The notes below the pieces were generated by a model. That model saw nothing but the letters and a program-made list of their open reading frames with translations, was not told where the DNA came from and did no database searches. The position numbers were made by a program, and so were the translations under genes. Of a stretch of DNA of 64,000 nt, positions 45,546 through 54,839 are shown in pieces; the stretch's first letter is position 1, and each line of letters starts with the position of its first letter. The stretch is taken from contig JAUNKV010000005.1 of NCBI GenBank assembly GCA_030532575.1, positions 1 through 64,000 of the forward strand, written 5' to 3'. Source of the stretch: Propionibacteriaceae bacterium (GTDB taxonomy: Bacteria > Actinomycetota > Actinomycetes > Propionibacteriales > Propionibacteriaceae).

Positions 45546-45574
45546 AGGTCCGGCTCCCGAGGGGAGCCGGACCT
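45546..45574 (+). terminator. Perfect hairpin terminator after tRNA-Ser
   Basis: AGGTCCGGCTCCC and GGGAGCCGGACCT around a 3-nt loop (13-bp perfect stem), followed by TT. Confidence 0.9.
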
Positions 45575-45663
45575 TTGCATCTCTTGCACCAGATGCACGG
45601 ACCGCGCCCATGCCATCCGGAGACCCCGGGAAGGTTGACTAACGTTGCTGCCAGGAGGTACCG

Positions 45664-45885
45664 ATGGCGACCCTGACGATCCGACAGCTCGACGACCACA
45701 CTCACGCGCGCCTGCGCAGCCGCGCGACACAGCACGGCCGATCGGTCGAAGCGGAGGTTCGCGCGATTCTGGACTCTGCCGTGGGGCGACCAGAGCAGAA
45801 CATCCTGCTCAACCTCCATGCCACGATGTCCGAGACGGGCGGTGTCGATCTACCTCCCGTTGACCGCACTTGGGCAATCGTGTAG
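45664..45885 (+). CDS. FitA/VapB-like ribbon-helix-helix antitoxin, partner toxin not seen
   Basis: 73 residues. The pattern TLTIRQLDDHTHARLRSRAT then GRSVEAEVRAILDSA is the RHH antitoxin N-terminus of the FitA family, with a short flexible tail for toxin binding. AGGAGG lies just upstream. Cognate toxins are PIN nucleases, but none follows: a terminator and then a NYN-domain gene are next. Either an orphan antitoxin or a partner of the NYN protein. Confidence 0.85.
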   Translation: MATLTIRQLDDHTHARLRSRATQHGRSVEAEVRAILDSAVGRPEQNILLNLHATMSETGGVDLPPVDRTWAIV

Positions 45886-45902
45886 GATTCAGCCCATAGC
45901 TG

Positions 45903-45931
45903 CCCACCGTCCCCTCATGGGGACTGGTGGG
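45903..45931 (+). terminator. Hairpin terminator after the antitoxin gene
   Basis: CCCACCGTCCCC and GGGGACTGGTGGG with a 4-nt loop and a following ATTTTG. It separates the antitoxin gene from the NYN gene. Confidence 0.65.
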
Positions 45932-45952
45932 ATTTTGACCTTGAGGACAACG

Positions 45953-46630
45953 ATGCCCCCTGTTCCCACACCGCCAAGGCTCCGAGCAACCATCATCATG
46001 GACTACCAGAACATCCACCTGGTGGGACACGACACCTTTTCTTCCCGCACCCAACCTCTTCACGAGACCCTGATCGACCCGTTGAAGTTCGCCCAGCAGC
46101 TGGTGCTGGCACGCAACGCCGCTCAGAAACCAGGCTACGAGAAGGCCGTTCTGGGCAAGGTTCTGGTCTTTCGAGGCCTCCCCTCCAACGAGCACGATCC
46201 GCACGACTACGCCCGCAGCCTCAGGCAGAAGGCCCAGTGGCAGCGGGATAAGCAGGTGAAGGTGGTCTTCAGACCGTTGCGCTATCGGCTGGAACGGGAT
46301 GCAGCCAGCCACCCCATCCTCGACATCAACGAGAAGCCCATCATCCTCGAGAAGCGCGAGAAGGGCATCGACGTGCTCTGCGCCTTGGCCTTGGTGCGCG
46401 AAGCCCGACAGCCCGGGAACCGGGTGGTCATCCTGGCTTCACATGACAGCGACCTGGAACCTGCGCTGGATGAAGCGGTGGCCTTGAGCCGAGCCAAGGT
46501 GGAGACGATGCGCTGGGACTCGCCCGGTCGTCACACGAAACAGCTTCGTTGTGAGCGGCAACGCCTGTGGAGTACTCGCCTCGACGAGAGGGCGTTCCAC
46601 GCTTCGCGCGACCTGACTCCATATCCCTGA
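45953..46630 (+). CDS. NYN-domain (PIN-like) putative ribonuclease
   Basis: 225 residues from the ATG at 45953, with GAGGA 6 nt upstream. The NYN fold acidic residues are in place: IIMDYQNIHLVG near the N-terminus, EKGIDVLCALALVREA in the middle (Asp of motif II), and VVILASHDSDLEPALDEA. NYN/PIN-like proteins cut RNA in a metal-dependent way. It sits after an RHH antitoxin, an arrangement that would suit a toxin, although a terminator lies between. Confidence 0.8.
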   Translation: MPPVPTPPRLRATIIMDYQNIHLVGHDTFSSRTQPLHETLIDPLKFAQQLVLARNAAQKPGYEKAVLGKVLVFRGLPSNEHDPHDYARSLRQKAQWQRDKQVKVVFRPLRYRLERDAASHPILDINEKPIILEKREKGIDVLCALALVREARQPGNRVVILASHDSDLEPALDEAVALSRAKVETMRWDSPGRHTKQLRCERQRLWSTRLDERAFHASRDLTPYP

Positions 46631-46650
46631 GCCTCTGCGACACTGGCCCC

Positions 46651-47775
46651 ATGACCGAAGAGCTCGCCCCGCCCACCAAGGTGTACGAGCACCTCACCGA
46701 GACCTCCCGCCGTACCGGCCGCTCGGTGCGTGAGGTGGCGTTGGAATGGGCACGCGGCATCGATGGCCACTGGAGTTGGTGGGTTCCGGTGGGCGATGTC
46801 GTCATCGCGATCCTCAACCCGGAGCAGCCCCGGGTTCCCCTCAGCGATTCCACCGAACTTGCCATCGAGTTGATGCAGGACCCCACCTGGCCCACCTGGG
46901 TGCGGGCTGGGCTCGCCTGGCGCTACGCCGTCACCGTGCGTCGGGTCCACGCCGGTGAGTTCGAGCTGTTCGGGGATGAGGACCCCGAACATCGCGCCTG
47001 GCTGATCCGGCTGCTCGCGGACTGGGACGAGGCGGAGCACATGGTCTGGGAGGAGATCGCCTGGCCGGGCCCCCTCGACGAGACCGCCCCGCAGTGGGAC
47101 CAGGATCGGCTCCGGTGGTTCGAGCTGCAGGATCGGCTCGCCGCCCAGCAGGTCGCATGGTGTCGTGCCCGCCTGGCTGACCCTGCGGTCCGGGGAGTCG
47201 AGCTGGGGCTGGCCCTGCGTCGCCTCTGGGACACCGACAACCTCACCGCCCAGGACCTGCAGGCGCTCGCCCCTGGCTGGAGGAGTCGGTTCCTCCGGCA
47301 GTTCGACAGCGACCCGTTCTCCGGTGTCGGTGCGTGCGTGGTCTACAGCATGGCCTTGGCCGAGTTCGGCATTCTCAGCCCGATCTTCGAGCACATCCGG
47401 GAGCATCGCCGTCGCTGGGAGAGCAGCGTGTATGCGCCGTTGGTCGGCTGGTACGGCTCCGAGGCTGAGGTCGATGAGCTGTGGGACAGGGCCATCCGCC
47501 CCGACGCCGATCCGCGGGTGGTCCTGGGCGCGACGGCGGGTCGCGCCCGGCTGGAGGGCATCTCCTTGGCCCAGGCCTGCGACCGGGCTGCCGCCGAGGC
47601 GGGCCGTCACAACCCGTTCCTGACGGTTGCCCTGGCCCACGGTGGGCGACCCCGGTTGTGGGCGCGTCACATCGACCCTGCGGACCCGAGATGGACGGCC
47701 CGCGCCGTGGCACTCGCCGAGGATGAGACCCTGGGTCAGGACTTTCGGGCCGCCGCCCGGCGGGTTGGCCGATGA
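46651..47775 (+). CDS. Protein of unknown function coupled to a WD40 gene
   Basis: 374 residues, ATG at 46651. Highly acidic with many Trp (for example GHWSWWVPVGD, WPTWVRAGLAWRYAV, LLADWDEAEHMVWEEIAWPG). Largely helical, no signal peptide and no motif I recognise. Its stop overlaps the start of a WD40 gene (ATGA), so they are translated together and probably interact. No Shine-Dalgarno is seen. Confidence 0.7.
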   Translation: MTEELAPPTKVYEHLTETSRRTGRSVREVALEWARGIDGHWSWWVPVGDVVIAILNPEQPRVPLSDSTELAIELMQDPTWPTWVRAGLAWRYAVTVRRVHAGEFELFGDEDPEHRAWLIRLLADWDEAEHMVWEEIAWPGPLDETAPQWDQDRLRWFELQDRLAAQQVAWCRARLADPAVRGVELGLALRRLWDTDNLTAQDLQALAPGWRSRFLRQFDSDPFSGVGACVVYSMALAEFGILSPIFEHIREHRRRWESSVYAPLVGWYGSEAEVDELWDRAIRPDADPRVVLGATAGRARLEGISLAQACDRAAAEAGRHNPFLTVALAHGGRPRLWARHIDPADPRWTARAVALAEDETLGQDFRAAARRVGR

Positions 47776-48638
47776 GGCTTCCCGGTGTGTCCGCAGCGTC
47801 GTTCAGCCCGGTGAGCGATGCGGTGGCGGTCCTGTTCGACGACGGCGTGCTACAGGTCCGTCACGGTGATCTTGTGAGCCTGGAGGTGGCCACCGGTCTG
47901 TTCGGGATGCAGGGGCCACGTCACGCCTGGAGCCCCGATGGTCGTCACATCCTGGCGGCCGATGCAGCGTCGCTCCAGGTGCGCGATGCCGCCTCGGGTG
48001 CGCTGGTCTCGTCGTGGGAAGCCCCGATGGGCTGGTTGGGCACCTCTTGGAGCCCGGATGGCAGGCACATCGCCAGTGGTGGTGAGGGCGGGTGCGCGAT
48101 CTGGGAGCCGTTGAGTGGCCAGCGCCTGCACCGGCTGCTCCCTGCCGAGCCTGATGTGGCGGTGACGTGGACGGCGTGGTCCTCCGATGCCGCGCGGCTG
48201 GCCGCTGGCATCCTGTTGGCCGATGACAGCGCCGAGGTGCGCATCTGGGACGCCCGCACGGGGCAGCGGTTGCGCGTCATCGCCGGGCTTTGTTGGGGAT
48301 CGACCGCCTGCTGGCGGGCCGACGGCAGGCACATCCTCGCCCACTGTGAGGAGAGTGGCCGTGTTCAGGAGATCGACGCGGCCTCCGGGCAGGTGCGCCG
48401 TGGTGTGGAGGTCCGCGACGACCACGACAACACCGTCCTGGACTGGCACCCCACGCAGCCGATCGCCGCGACCGGCGGGGCGGATGGCGCGGTCACCCTG
48501 TGGGACCTGGACTCCGGGCGACGCCTGCACCGCCTGCAGGCCCACGCCGAGGGCATCCACCACGTCGAGTTCAGAACCGACGGTTCCCGCCTGCTCAGCA
48601 TCGCCGACGACGACACCGTTCACATCCAGACGTTTTGA
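47772..48638 (+). CDS. WD40-repeat protein coupled to the preceding unknown gene
   Basis: 288 residues with six or seven blades (HAWSPDGRHILAAD, SWSPDGRHIASGG, VRIWDARTGQRLR, VTLWDLDSGRRLHRL). The segment from 48160 to 48630 is clearly paralogous to the 54180-54660 part of another WD40 gene (TWTAWS-D-LAAG, RWS/RADGRHILA, DGA-TLW, GGI/EGI). The start overlaps the previous stop by 4 nt. Confidence 0.82.
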   Translation: MRLPGVSAASFSPVSDAVAVLFDDGVLQVRHGDLVSLEVATGLFGMQGPRHAWSPDGRHILAADAASLQVRDAASGALVSSWEAPMGWLGTSWSPDGRHIASGGEGGCAIWEPLSGQRLHRLLPAEPDVAVTWTAWSSDAARLAAGILLADDSAEVRIWDARTGQRLRVIAGLCWGSTACWRADGRHILAHCEESGRVQEIDAASGQVRRGVEVRDDHDNTVLDWHPTQPIAATGGADGAVTLWDLDSGRRLHRLQAHAEGIHHVEFRTDGSRLLSIADDDTVHIQTF

Positions 48639-48697
48639 GGGTGCAGGTAGCCTCTCGGGCAAGGTGATGAGAGCGCTCCCGCAGGAAGGGGCTGGCT

Positions 48698-50073
48698 GTG
48701 CGTATCGGTGAGCTGAGTTTCGTGGTGCTGACGGCACTGTTGTTGGTGACGGTCGTGTGGTGGCCGGTCCGCCCCGGCCTCCGACTGCGGGGGACGCAGG
48801 CACTGATCGCGGTGACCGCCGTGGTGTTGGTGCTGCACGTCACCCTCGAATTTCCACGTTTCCTGCTGCTGCCGACAGGCCTGGTCTTCGCAGTACTGGT
48901 GGCGGTGACCTGGCTTCGGGTCACGCGGCTGGGTGCAGAGCGCGACGGTGGGCGGCGCTGGGCCAGCGTGCTGCGTCGCTCGGCCGCGAGCCTTGTCGGG
49001 GGGCACCTTGGTGGCGGTCAGCGGAGTGGCGGCATGGGCGTTGCCTGTCTTCGAGTTGCCCCCCCCCGACCGGTCCGTACGCCATAGGGGCGCACGACGA
49101 GGTCTTCGTTGACGAGGACAGGCCGGAGCCACGGATCACCACTGCGACGGTTCCGCGCAGCATTCCCGCAACCATCTGGTACCCAGCGCAGCCGACCGAG
49201 GGGCAGACACCCGTCCGCTATGGCCCGGAGATCGTGGAGGCGCTGACCACCAACTTCGGGATGCCCGGAGTGGTGCTCGACCACCTGCAGCGGATCAGCA
49301 CGCACACGTTCCAGGACGCGCAGCCCGCATCGGGCAGGTTCCCGGTGCTGTTGTACTCCCCTGGGTTCGGTTCCACCCGGTACGAGAGCATGGCGCTCGT
49401 CACGGAGCTGGTGAGCCACGGTTACGTGGTGGTGGGCATGGACCACGCGGGCACCTCGGCCGTCGTCCCGGCACACACCGGCGAGAAGATCGTGGCTGAC
49501 GAAGGCTGGGAGGACAACCCCGAGGAGGTCGGAGCGCAGTGGGTCGAGGAGCGGACGCAGGATGCCAGGCTGGTGCTCGGCTCACTGGCGGGCACCAAGC
49601 TGGCCGGGACCGTGGACCTGGAGCGGGTGGGTTTTCTCGGTTACTCCATTGGAGGAGGCACAGTGGCTGAGACCCTGCGGACCGATGCCCGAGTACAGGC
49701 GGCCATGAACCTGGGCGGCACCTTCTTCGGGAAGGTGACGCAGGAGGGGGTGGACAAGCCCCTCCTGAGATTCAACGACGACCCGACGGAACCAGAGGAT
49801 GCATTGGACATAGAGAAGGAGAACGAGCAGGTCTCGAAGCTGAGCGGAGCCTTCTACCGATCGGCGAAGCTGACGGACACACAGCACTTGAGCTTCAACG
49901 ACACCTTCGCCGTCGTGCCCTTGATGGGCACCGGGCTGCTCCCTCACGCCCGCAGCGTCGAGGTGTTGCGCCACCACGTCCGCGACTGGTTCGACCACCA
50001 CCTGCTGGGCGAGCCGCTGCAACTCGTGGGCACCGACACACCCGACTACCCCGAAGTGGTGTGGCAGTACTGA
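48698..50073 (+). pseudogene. PAF-acetylhydrolase-like esterase gene with two homopolymer frameshifts
   Basis: Aligned with the intact tandem copy at 50244. The N-terminal part (membrane segments, MRIGELSFVVLTALLL) reads in one frame to about 48998; 60 nt read in a second frame (VAVSGVAAWALPVF); the alpha/beta-hydrolase domain (from GPYAIGAHDEVF to the end) is in a third. The breaks fall in a G6 run (48998-49003) and a C9 run (49059-49067). Removing one G and one C restores one open frame. The catalytic Ser site GYSIGG survives in the last frame. Either a pseudogene, a phase-variable gene, or assembly errors. Confidence 0.75.
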
Positions 50074-50243
50074 CAGGACGCCCTCCCAGAGGTCGCGCGG
50101 ACAGGCGAATCAGCCCCTCGGCAGAGGTGGGCACGAACCGCCGTTCTGCTTCGCCCGCGGCGACGAACCAGGACGGCGGTTTGAGGGCACTGGTAGCCTG
50201 CAGAGCAGGGTGATGAGAGCGCTCCCGCAGGAAGGGGCTGGCT

Positions 50244-51632
50244 GTGCGTCTCGGTGAGCTGAGTTTCGTGGTGCTGACAGCACTGCTTCTGGTGGTCGTC
50301 GTGTGGTGGCCTGCCCGTTCCAGGATCAGACCACGGGTGACCCAGGCATTGATCGCACTGACGGCCGTGGCACTGGTACTGCACGTCACCCTGGAGTTCC
50401 CACGCGTGCTGCTGCTTCCGGCCGGAGTGGTCTTCGCCGTCCTCGTCGTGGTGACATGGCGCCGGGCCGCGAGACAGGGGGCCGAGCAGGGCGGTGGGCG
50501 ACAGTGGGTGAGCCTGCTGCGTCGCTCGGCCGCGTGCCTCGTCGGGCTGGCCCTGGTGGCGACCAGCGGGGTGGCGGTGTGGGCACTGCCGGTGCTCACA
50601 CTGCCCGCAACGAGTGGCCCCTACGCCGTGGGAGCACACAGTGAGGTGTTCGTCGACGAGAACCGGACGGAGCCGCGGATCACCACCGCCACCCTGCCAC
50701 GCAGCATTCCCGCCACCATCTGGTATCCGGCCGAGGCGACCGAGGGCCAGAGGCCGCTCGGCTACGACCCGGAGGTCCCCGAGGCGCTGACCGCCAACCT
50801 GAACGCTCCAGCGGTGATCCTCGGCCACCTGCAACGGATCAGCACGAACACCTTCCAGGACGCGCAGCCCGCATCGGGCAGGTTCCCGGTGCTGCTCTAC
50901 TCCCCCGGGTTCGGCTCCACTCGCTACGAGAGCATGGCGCTCATCACCGAGCTGGTCAGCCACGGCTACGTCGTGGTGGGCATGGACCACGCGGGAACCT
51001 CAGCCGTCGCCACGGCCCACAACGGTGAACGAATCCTGGCGGATCTGGAGACAATGGATTCCGAGGACAATTCAGCAGGATTGGTCGAGGAGCGGGCGCA
51101 GGACACCAGCTTCGTGCTCGACTCCCTGTCAAGCACGAAGTTGGCGGAGACGATGGAACTGGATCGGGTGGGCATGGTCGGATACTCCTTCGGGGGATCC
51201 ACCGCCGCCGAGGTCCTGCGGACCGATGCCCGGGTGCGGGCAGCCCTCAACATCGATGGCCCCTTCCACGGCAACGTCACGCAGGAAGCAGTGGGCAAGC
51301 CCCTGATGACACTGCACCATGACCCGGCCACGTACTCGCCGGAGCTGCAGCCGGAGGTCCTGCAGTCCCTGCAGGAAGAGGACGACCTGATGCGGGGGTT
51401 GAACGGAACGAACTACCACGTGGCGACGGTGACGCAGACGCAGCACCCGAGCTTCAACGACACCTTCGCCGTCGTACCCCTGATGGGCAACGGGCTGCTG
51501 CCCCACACCCGCATGGTCGAACTGCTGCGCCCCCTCATCCGCGACTGGTTCGACCACCAGCTGCGGGGCGAACCGTTGCGCATGGTGGGCAAGGATCTGC
51601 CTGAGTATCCCGAGATCGTGTGGCAGAACTGA
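50244..51632 (+). CDS. PAF-acetylhydrolase-like alpha/beta hydrolase with N-terminal membrane segments
   Basis: 462 residues from a GTG with GGAAGGGG upstream. About four membrane helices in residues 1-125 precede an external or cytoplasmic hydrolase domain. It has the family patterns ATIWYPAEATEG, VLLYSPGFGSTRYE and the nucleophile elbow GYSFGGST (Ser near 315), HH and TQHPSFND for the His. Similar to platelet-activating-factor acetylhydrolase (isoform II)-type enzymes. Substrate unknown. Intact twin of the gene upstream. Upstream regions (GATGAGAGCGCTCCCGCAGG) are also duplicated. Confidence 0.82.
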   Translation: MRLGELSFVVLTALLLVVVVWWPARSRIRPRVTQALIALTAVALVLHVTLEFPRVLLLPAGVVFAVLVVVTWRRAARQGAEQGGGRQWVSLLRRSAACLVGLALVATSGVAVWALPVLTLPATSGPYAVGAHSEVFVDENRTEPRITTATLPRSIPATIWYPAEATEGQRPLGYDPEVPEALTANLNAPAVILGHLQRISTNTFQDAQPASGRFPVLLYSPGFGSTRYESMALITELVSHGYVVVGMDHAGTSAVATAHNGERILADLETMDSEDNSAGLVEERAQDTSFVLDSLSSTKLAETMELDRVGMVGYSFGGSTAAEVLRTDARVRAALNIDGPFHGNVTQEAVGKPLMTLHHDPATYSPELQPEVLQSLQEEDDLMRGLNGTNYHVATVTQTQHPSFNDTFAVVPLMGNGLLPHTRMVELLRPLIRDWFDHQLRGEPLRMVGKDLPEYPEIVWQN

Positions 51633-51693
51633 GACGGAACCTCCGGCTCGGCGTGACGGAGGTCGTCGACGAACAGCACCCGCCACCGTGACA

Positions 51694-51699
51694 TAGGGT
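51694..51699 (+). promoter_or_regulatory. -10 hexamer TAGGGT of a leaderless aldo/keto reductase transcript
   Basis: TAGGGT ends 6 nt (TGGGTC) before the ATG at 51706, matching the layout at ppsR. Confidence 0.5.
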
Positions 51700-51705
51700 T
51701 GGGTC

Positions 51706-52692
51706 ATGGAACAACGGCGTATGGAACGGCTCGGGGTCGACACATCGGTGATCGGGTTGGGCTGCTGGCAGCTCGGCGGGGACTGGGGCGAGGTGAGCGA
51801 GGACCACGCGCTGGCCACCCTCCACGCTGCCGTGGACGCCGGAGTCACCTTCCTCGACACCGCCGATGTCTACGGCGACGGCCGCAGCGAGCAACTCGTC
51901 GGGCGGTTCCTGCGCGAGCGCGGAGATGACTCCCTCACCGTCGCGACCAAGATGGGGCGGCGCGCCAACCCGCACGTCGCAGCGGAGTACAACGGCGCCA
52001 ACTTCCGCGCCTGGAACGACCGCTCCCGCGCCAACCTGGGGGTTGACACCCTGGACCTCGTCCAGCTGCACTGCCCGCCGACGCCGGTCCACAGCACCGA
52101 TGCCGTCTATGACGAGCTCGACGCGATGGTCGAGGAGGGGCGCATCAAGGCCTACGGCGTCTCCGTCGAGACCGTCGACGAGGCCCTCACCGCCATCGCC
52201 CGACCCAACGTGGTGAGCGTCCAGATCATCCTCAATGTGTTCCGACGCAAACCCCTCGAACGGGTGCTGCCCGCCGCCGCGACAGCCGGGGTCGGCATCA
52301 TCGCCCGCGTTCCCCTGGCCTCCGGCCTGCTGTCGGGCAGGTACGACGAGTCGACCCGGTTCGCCCCCTCCGATCATCGCACCTACAACCGCCACGGCGA
52401 GGCCTTCGACAAGGGCGAGACCTTCTCCGGGGTGCCCTACGACGTTGGCGTGGCCGCGGCGTGGGAGGTGGCCGCGTTGACGCCGCCGGGGGCGTCGACG
52501 GCGCAGTTCGCGCTGCGGTGGATCGTCGACCAGCCCGGCGTGAGCGTCGTCATCCCCGGTGCGCGCAACCCGGAGCAGGCCAGGGCCAATGCGTCGGCGG
52601 GCTCGCTCGCGCCGCTGACCCCGCCGCAGCTCGACGCACTGGAGCACATCTACGACGAGCACATCCGTGAACACGTCCACGCCAACTGGTGA
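51706..52692 (+). CDS. Aldo/keto reductase
   Basis: 328 residues. The AKR tetrad is in place: Asp (FLDTADVYGDG), Tyr, Lys (VATKMG) and His (DLVQLHCP). The C-terminal NADPH contact VVIPGARNPEQARANA is present. It reduces carbonyl compounds with NAD(P)H. The specific substrate is not inferable. It is followed by the WD40 gene with a 4-nt overlap of frames (GTG 52689, TGA 52690-52692). Confidence 0.92.
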   Translation: MEQRRMERLGVDTSVIGLGCWQLGGDWGEVSEDHALATLHAAVDAGVTFLDTADVYGDGRSEQLVGRFLRERGDDSLTVATKMGRRANPHVAAEYNGANFRAWNDRSRANLGVDTLDLVQLHCPPTPVHSTDAVYDELDAMVEEGRIKAYGVSVETVDEALTAIARPNVVSVQIILNVFRRKPLERVLPAAATAGVGIIARVPLASGLLSGRYDESTRFAPSDHRTYNRHGEAFDKGETFSGVPYDVGVAAAWEVAALTPPGASTAQFALRWIVDQPGVSVVIPGARNPEQARANASAGSLAPLTPPQLDALEHIYDEHIREHVHANW

Positions 52693-54839
52693 CGGCCGGG
52701 GTTCAGCCCGCCCCGCATCGCCGATCTGTTTCACCACCACGTGCTTCCTCCGAGGAGACCCTGGAGATTCTGAGTGACCCAGATCTGGTTGCCCGAATTC
52801 GCTCCGGGCTCGCCGAGGCCGAGGCAGGGAAGGGCACGATCATGACCAAGGAAGAACTTCTTCGTTCTCTGAAGCCATGGACTCTCCGCATGACAAGGGA
52901 GATCATCTCGCTGTTCCCTCACGGCAGCTACCCGTGGGCAGTGGCGTGCCGCAGCGATGGTCGTTTCCTGGCGGTCGGGTCGCACAGCCGCACGGTCACC
53001 GTCTGGGACCTTGCCAACCGCACCCCCGCGCGTACCCTGATCGGCCATCCCGGCCCGGTGGATGCCGTCTGCTGGAGCCCCGACGGCGCCAGCATCCTCA
53101 CCTCCTCCCAAGGAGTGAGCTGGCTGTGGAGTGTCGCGACGGCGAGACGGCTCCACGAGGTCCCAGCCCTGGCAGGTCTTGTTCCCGTCGCCTGGTACGG
53201 AGAGGTCATCCTGGCCATGACCGCACGGCGGGTGGTCACCGTCGACGCCAGCGGCGAGCTGCTCCATGACTTCGGGCCGCCGTCGCTGTTGAGGTGGCGG
53301 GCCGCGTTGAGTCCCGACGGTGCCCGGCTGGCCCTCGTGGATGCCTCGATGCAGATCACGGTCCGCGACAGCCGAACCGGGGAGGAGGTCGGCACCTTCC
53401 CCACCGACGGGCACCTGGACGCGCTTGGCTGGACCCCTGACTCCCGCCATCTGGTGGGCAGTGGCCACTCCCCGACCCGTATCTGGGAGCCAACCTCGGG
53501 TGAGTTGATCCGGCAGCTGCCCGCCTCCGCGGCGGTTCGGTTCAGCCCCGACGCCTCGCGGCTGCTGGAGGTCCCGAACGACGATCACCTGCGGGTCCTG
53601 GAGGCCGCCACGGGCGAGGAGCTGCACCGGCTCGAGCTGGGTTCGTGGTGCCATTTCGCCATCTGGCACCCCGATGGCCGACACGTCATCGCCCCCACCA
53701 AGGAGGGCAGCATCCAGCTGTGGGACATCCAACCCCGCCGCGCCAAACAGGTCGCGGTCCTCGGCGGCGACCACACCCCTGAGGCCAGCGAGAACCGGGT
53801 CGTCTCGGCGTACTTCCGGCCCGGCGACGATGCGCTCACCACAGCGTCGGCCAACGGGAGGCTGCGACTGTGGGGCAGCGACGGCGCCCTGATGAGCGAG
53901 GCCGCCTGCTCGGCGGAGCTGGTGAGTGGCCCGCAGAGTGCGTGGAGTCCTGATGGCACCCGGCTGCTGGTGTCGAACCGGTACCGCACCGAGGTGCGGG
54001 AGGTGCCGACGGGGCGGCTGCTCTCCCACCGGGATCATCTGGAGAGCTCAAAGACGCTCACCTGGAGCCCGGACGGGACCCGGGTGGCGGGCGGCTGCGA
54101 CATGTTCCGGGGCAAGGGTTGCTGGATCTGGGACCCAACCACCGGGGAAACCCTCCACACCCTCCTGGGCAAGGACGTCGAGGCCACCTGGACCGCGTGG
54201 TCGCCGGATGGCGGGCAGCTCGCCGCTGGGGTGCTGCTGCCCGAGGGCGGATTCGAGATTCGGGTCTGGGATTCCCACTCAGGGAAACGGCTGCGCACCT
54301 TCAATGGTTTCGACTGGGGTGTGGCCGCCCGGTGGAGCCCCGACGGGGCCCGCATCCTCGCCCAGGACATCGAGAACGGCCCCGTCCAGGTGATCGACGC
54401 CCTGAGCGGAGAGCTCATCCAGAACTTCGACCCCGATGAGGCCGAGGAGGACGCCGCCTTCGACTGGGAGCCGGCCACGAACACCGTCGCCCTGGGACGA
54501 GAGGACGGGGCCATCACCTTGTGGCGCCTCGATGACGGGAAACGCCTCCATCAGTTGCGGGGCCACGCGGGAGGCATCACCAGCGTCCAGTTCAGCACCG
54601 ACGGCTCACACCTGGTCTCCCTGTCCACCGACCGCACCGTCCGCGTCTGGGATGTCGCAACCGGTACCCAGGTCGGTTTCCAGATCGACTCACTGCCCGA
54701 GGACCAGTGGGTGACCTGGACCCCTGATGGCACCATCCTGCACGCCAGCTCCGAGGCCCACCGGTGGCTCGCCGTCGAATGCGTTGTTGACGGCGAGAAA
54801 CGACTCCTCCCCATCGACCCCTCGGAGCTCCCGGCATGA
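52689..54839 (+). CDS. Large WD40-repeat protein, N-terminus fused to an antitoxin-like tail
   Basis: Up to 716 residues. Residues about 22-61 (EETLEILSDPDLVARIRSG, then MTKEELLRSL) match the C-terminal half of Phd/YefM-type antitoxins. From residue 68 on, about 13-14 WD40 blades follow, with WSPDG or FSPDG repeats and WD endings (VTVWDLAN, IQLWDIQP, LRLWGSDG, IRVWDSHSG, ITLWRLDDG, VRVWDVATG), enough for two propellers. GTG at 52689, ATG at 52842 (GGGAAGGG upstream) and ATG at 52890 are all possible starts. The last start would drop the antitoxin-like part. It overlaps the next WD40 reading frame by 4 nt. Confidence 0.78.
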   Translation: MTAGVQPAPHRRSVSPPRASSEETLEILSDPDLVARIRSGLAEAEAGKGTIMTKEELLRSLKPWTLRMTREIISLFPHGSYPWAVACRSDGRFLAVGSHSRTVTVWDLANRTPARTLIGHPGPVDAVCWSPDGASILTSSQGVSWLWSVATARRLHEVPALAGLVPVAWYGEVILAMTARRVVTVDASGELLHDFGPPSLLRWRAALSPDGARLALVDASMQITVRDSRTGEEVGTFPTDGHLDALGWTPDSRHLVGSGHSPTRIWEPTSGELIRQLPASAAVRFSPDASRLLEVPNDDHLRVLEAATGEELHRLELGSWCHFAIWHPDGRHVIAPTKEGSIQLWDIQPRRAKQVAVLGGDHTPEASENRVVSAYFRPGDDALTTASANGRLRLWGSDGALMSEAACSAELVSGPQSAWSPDGTRLLVSNRYRTEVREVPTGRLLSHRDHLESSKTLTWSPDGTRVAGGCDMFRGKGCWIWDPTTGETLHTLLGKDVEATWTAWSPDGGQLAAGVLLPEGGFEIRVWDSHSGKRLRTFNGFDWGVAARWSPDGARILAQDIENGPVQVIDALSGELIQNFDPDEAEEDAAFDWEPATNTVALGREDGAITLWRLDDGKRLHQLRGHAGGITSVQFSTDGSHLVSLSTDRTVRVWDVATGTQVGFQIDSLPEDQWVTWTPDGTILHASSEAHRWLAVECVVDGEKRLLPIDPSELPA

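Noticed and set aside
45323-45676. Open frames across tRNA-Ser (for example RLESGLGSRPHEFESR)
   Set aside because: Spurious translation of the tRNA-Ser gene.
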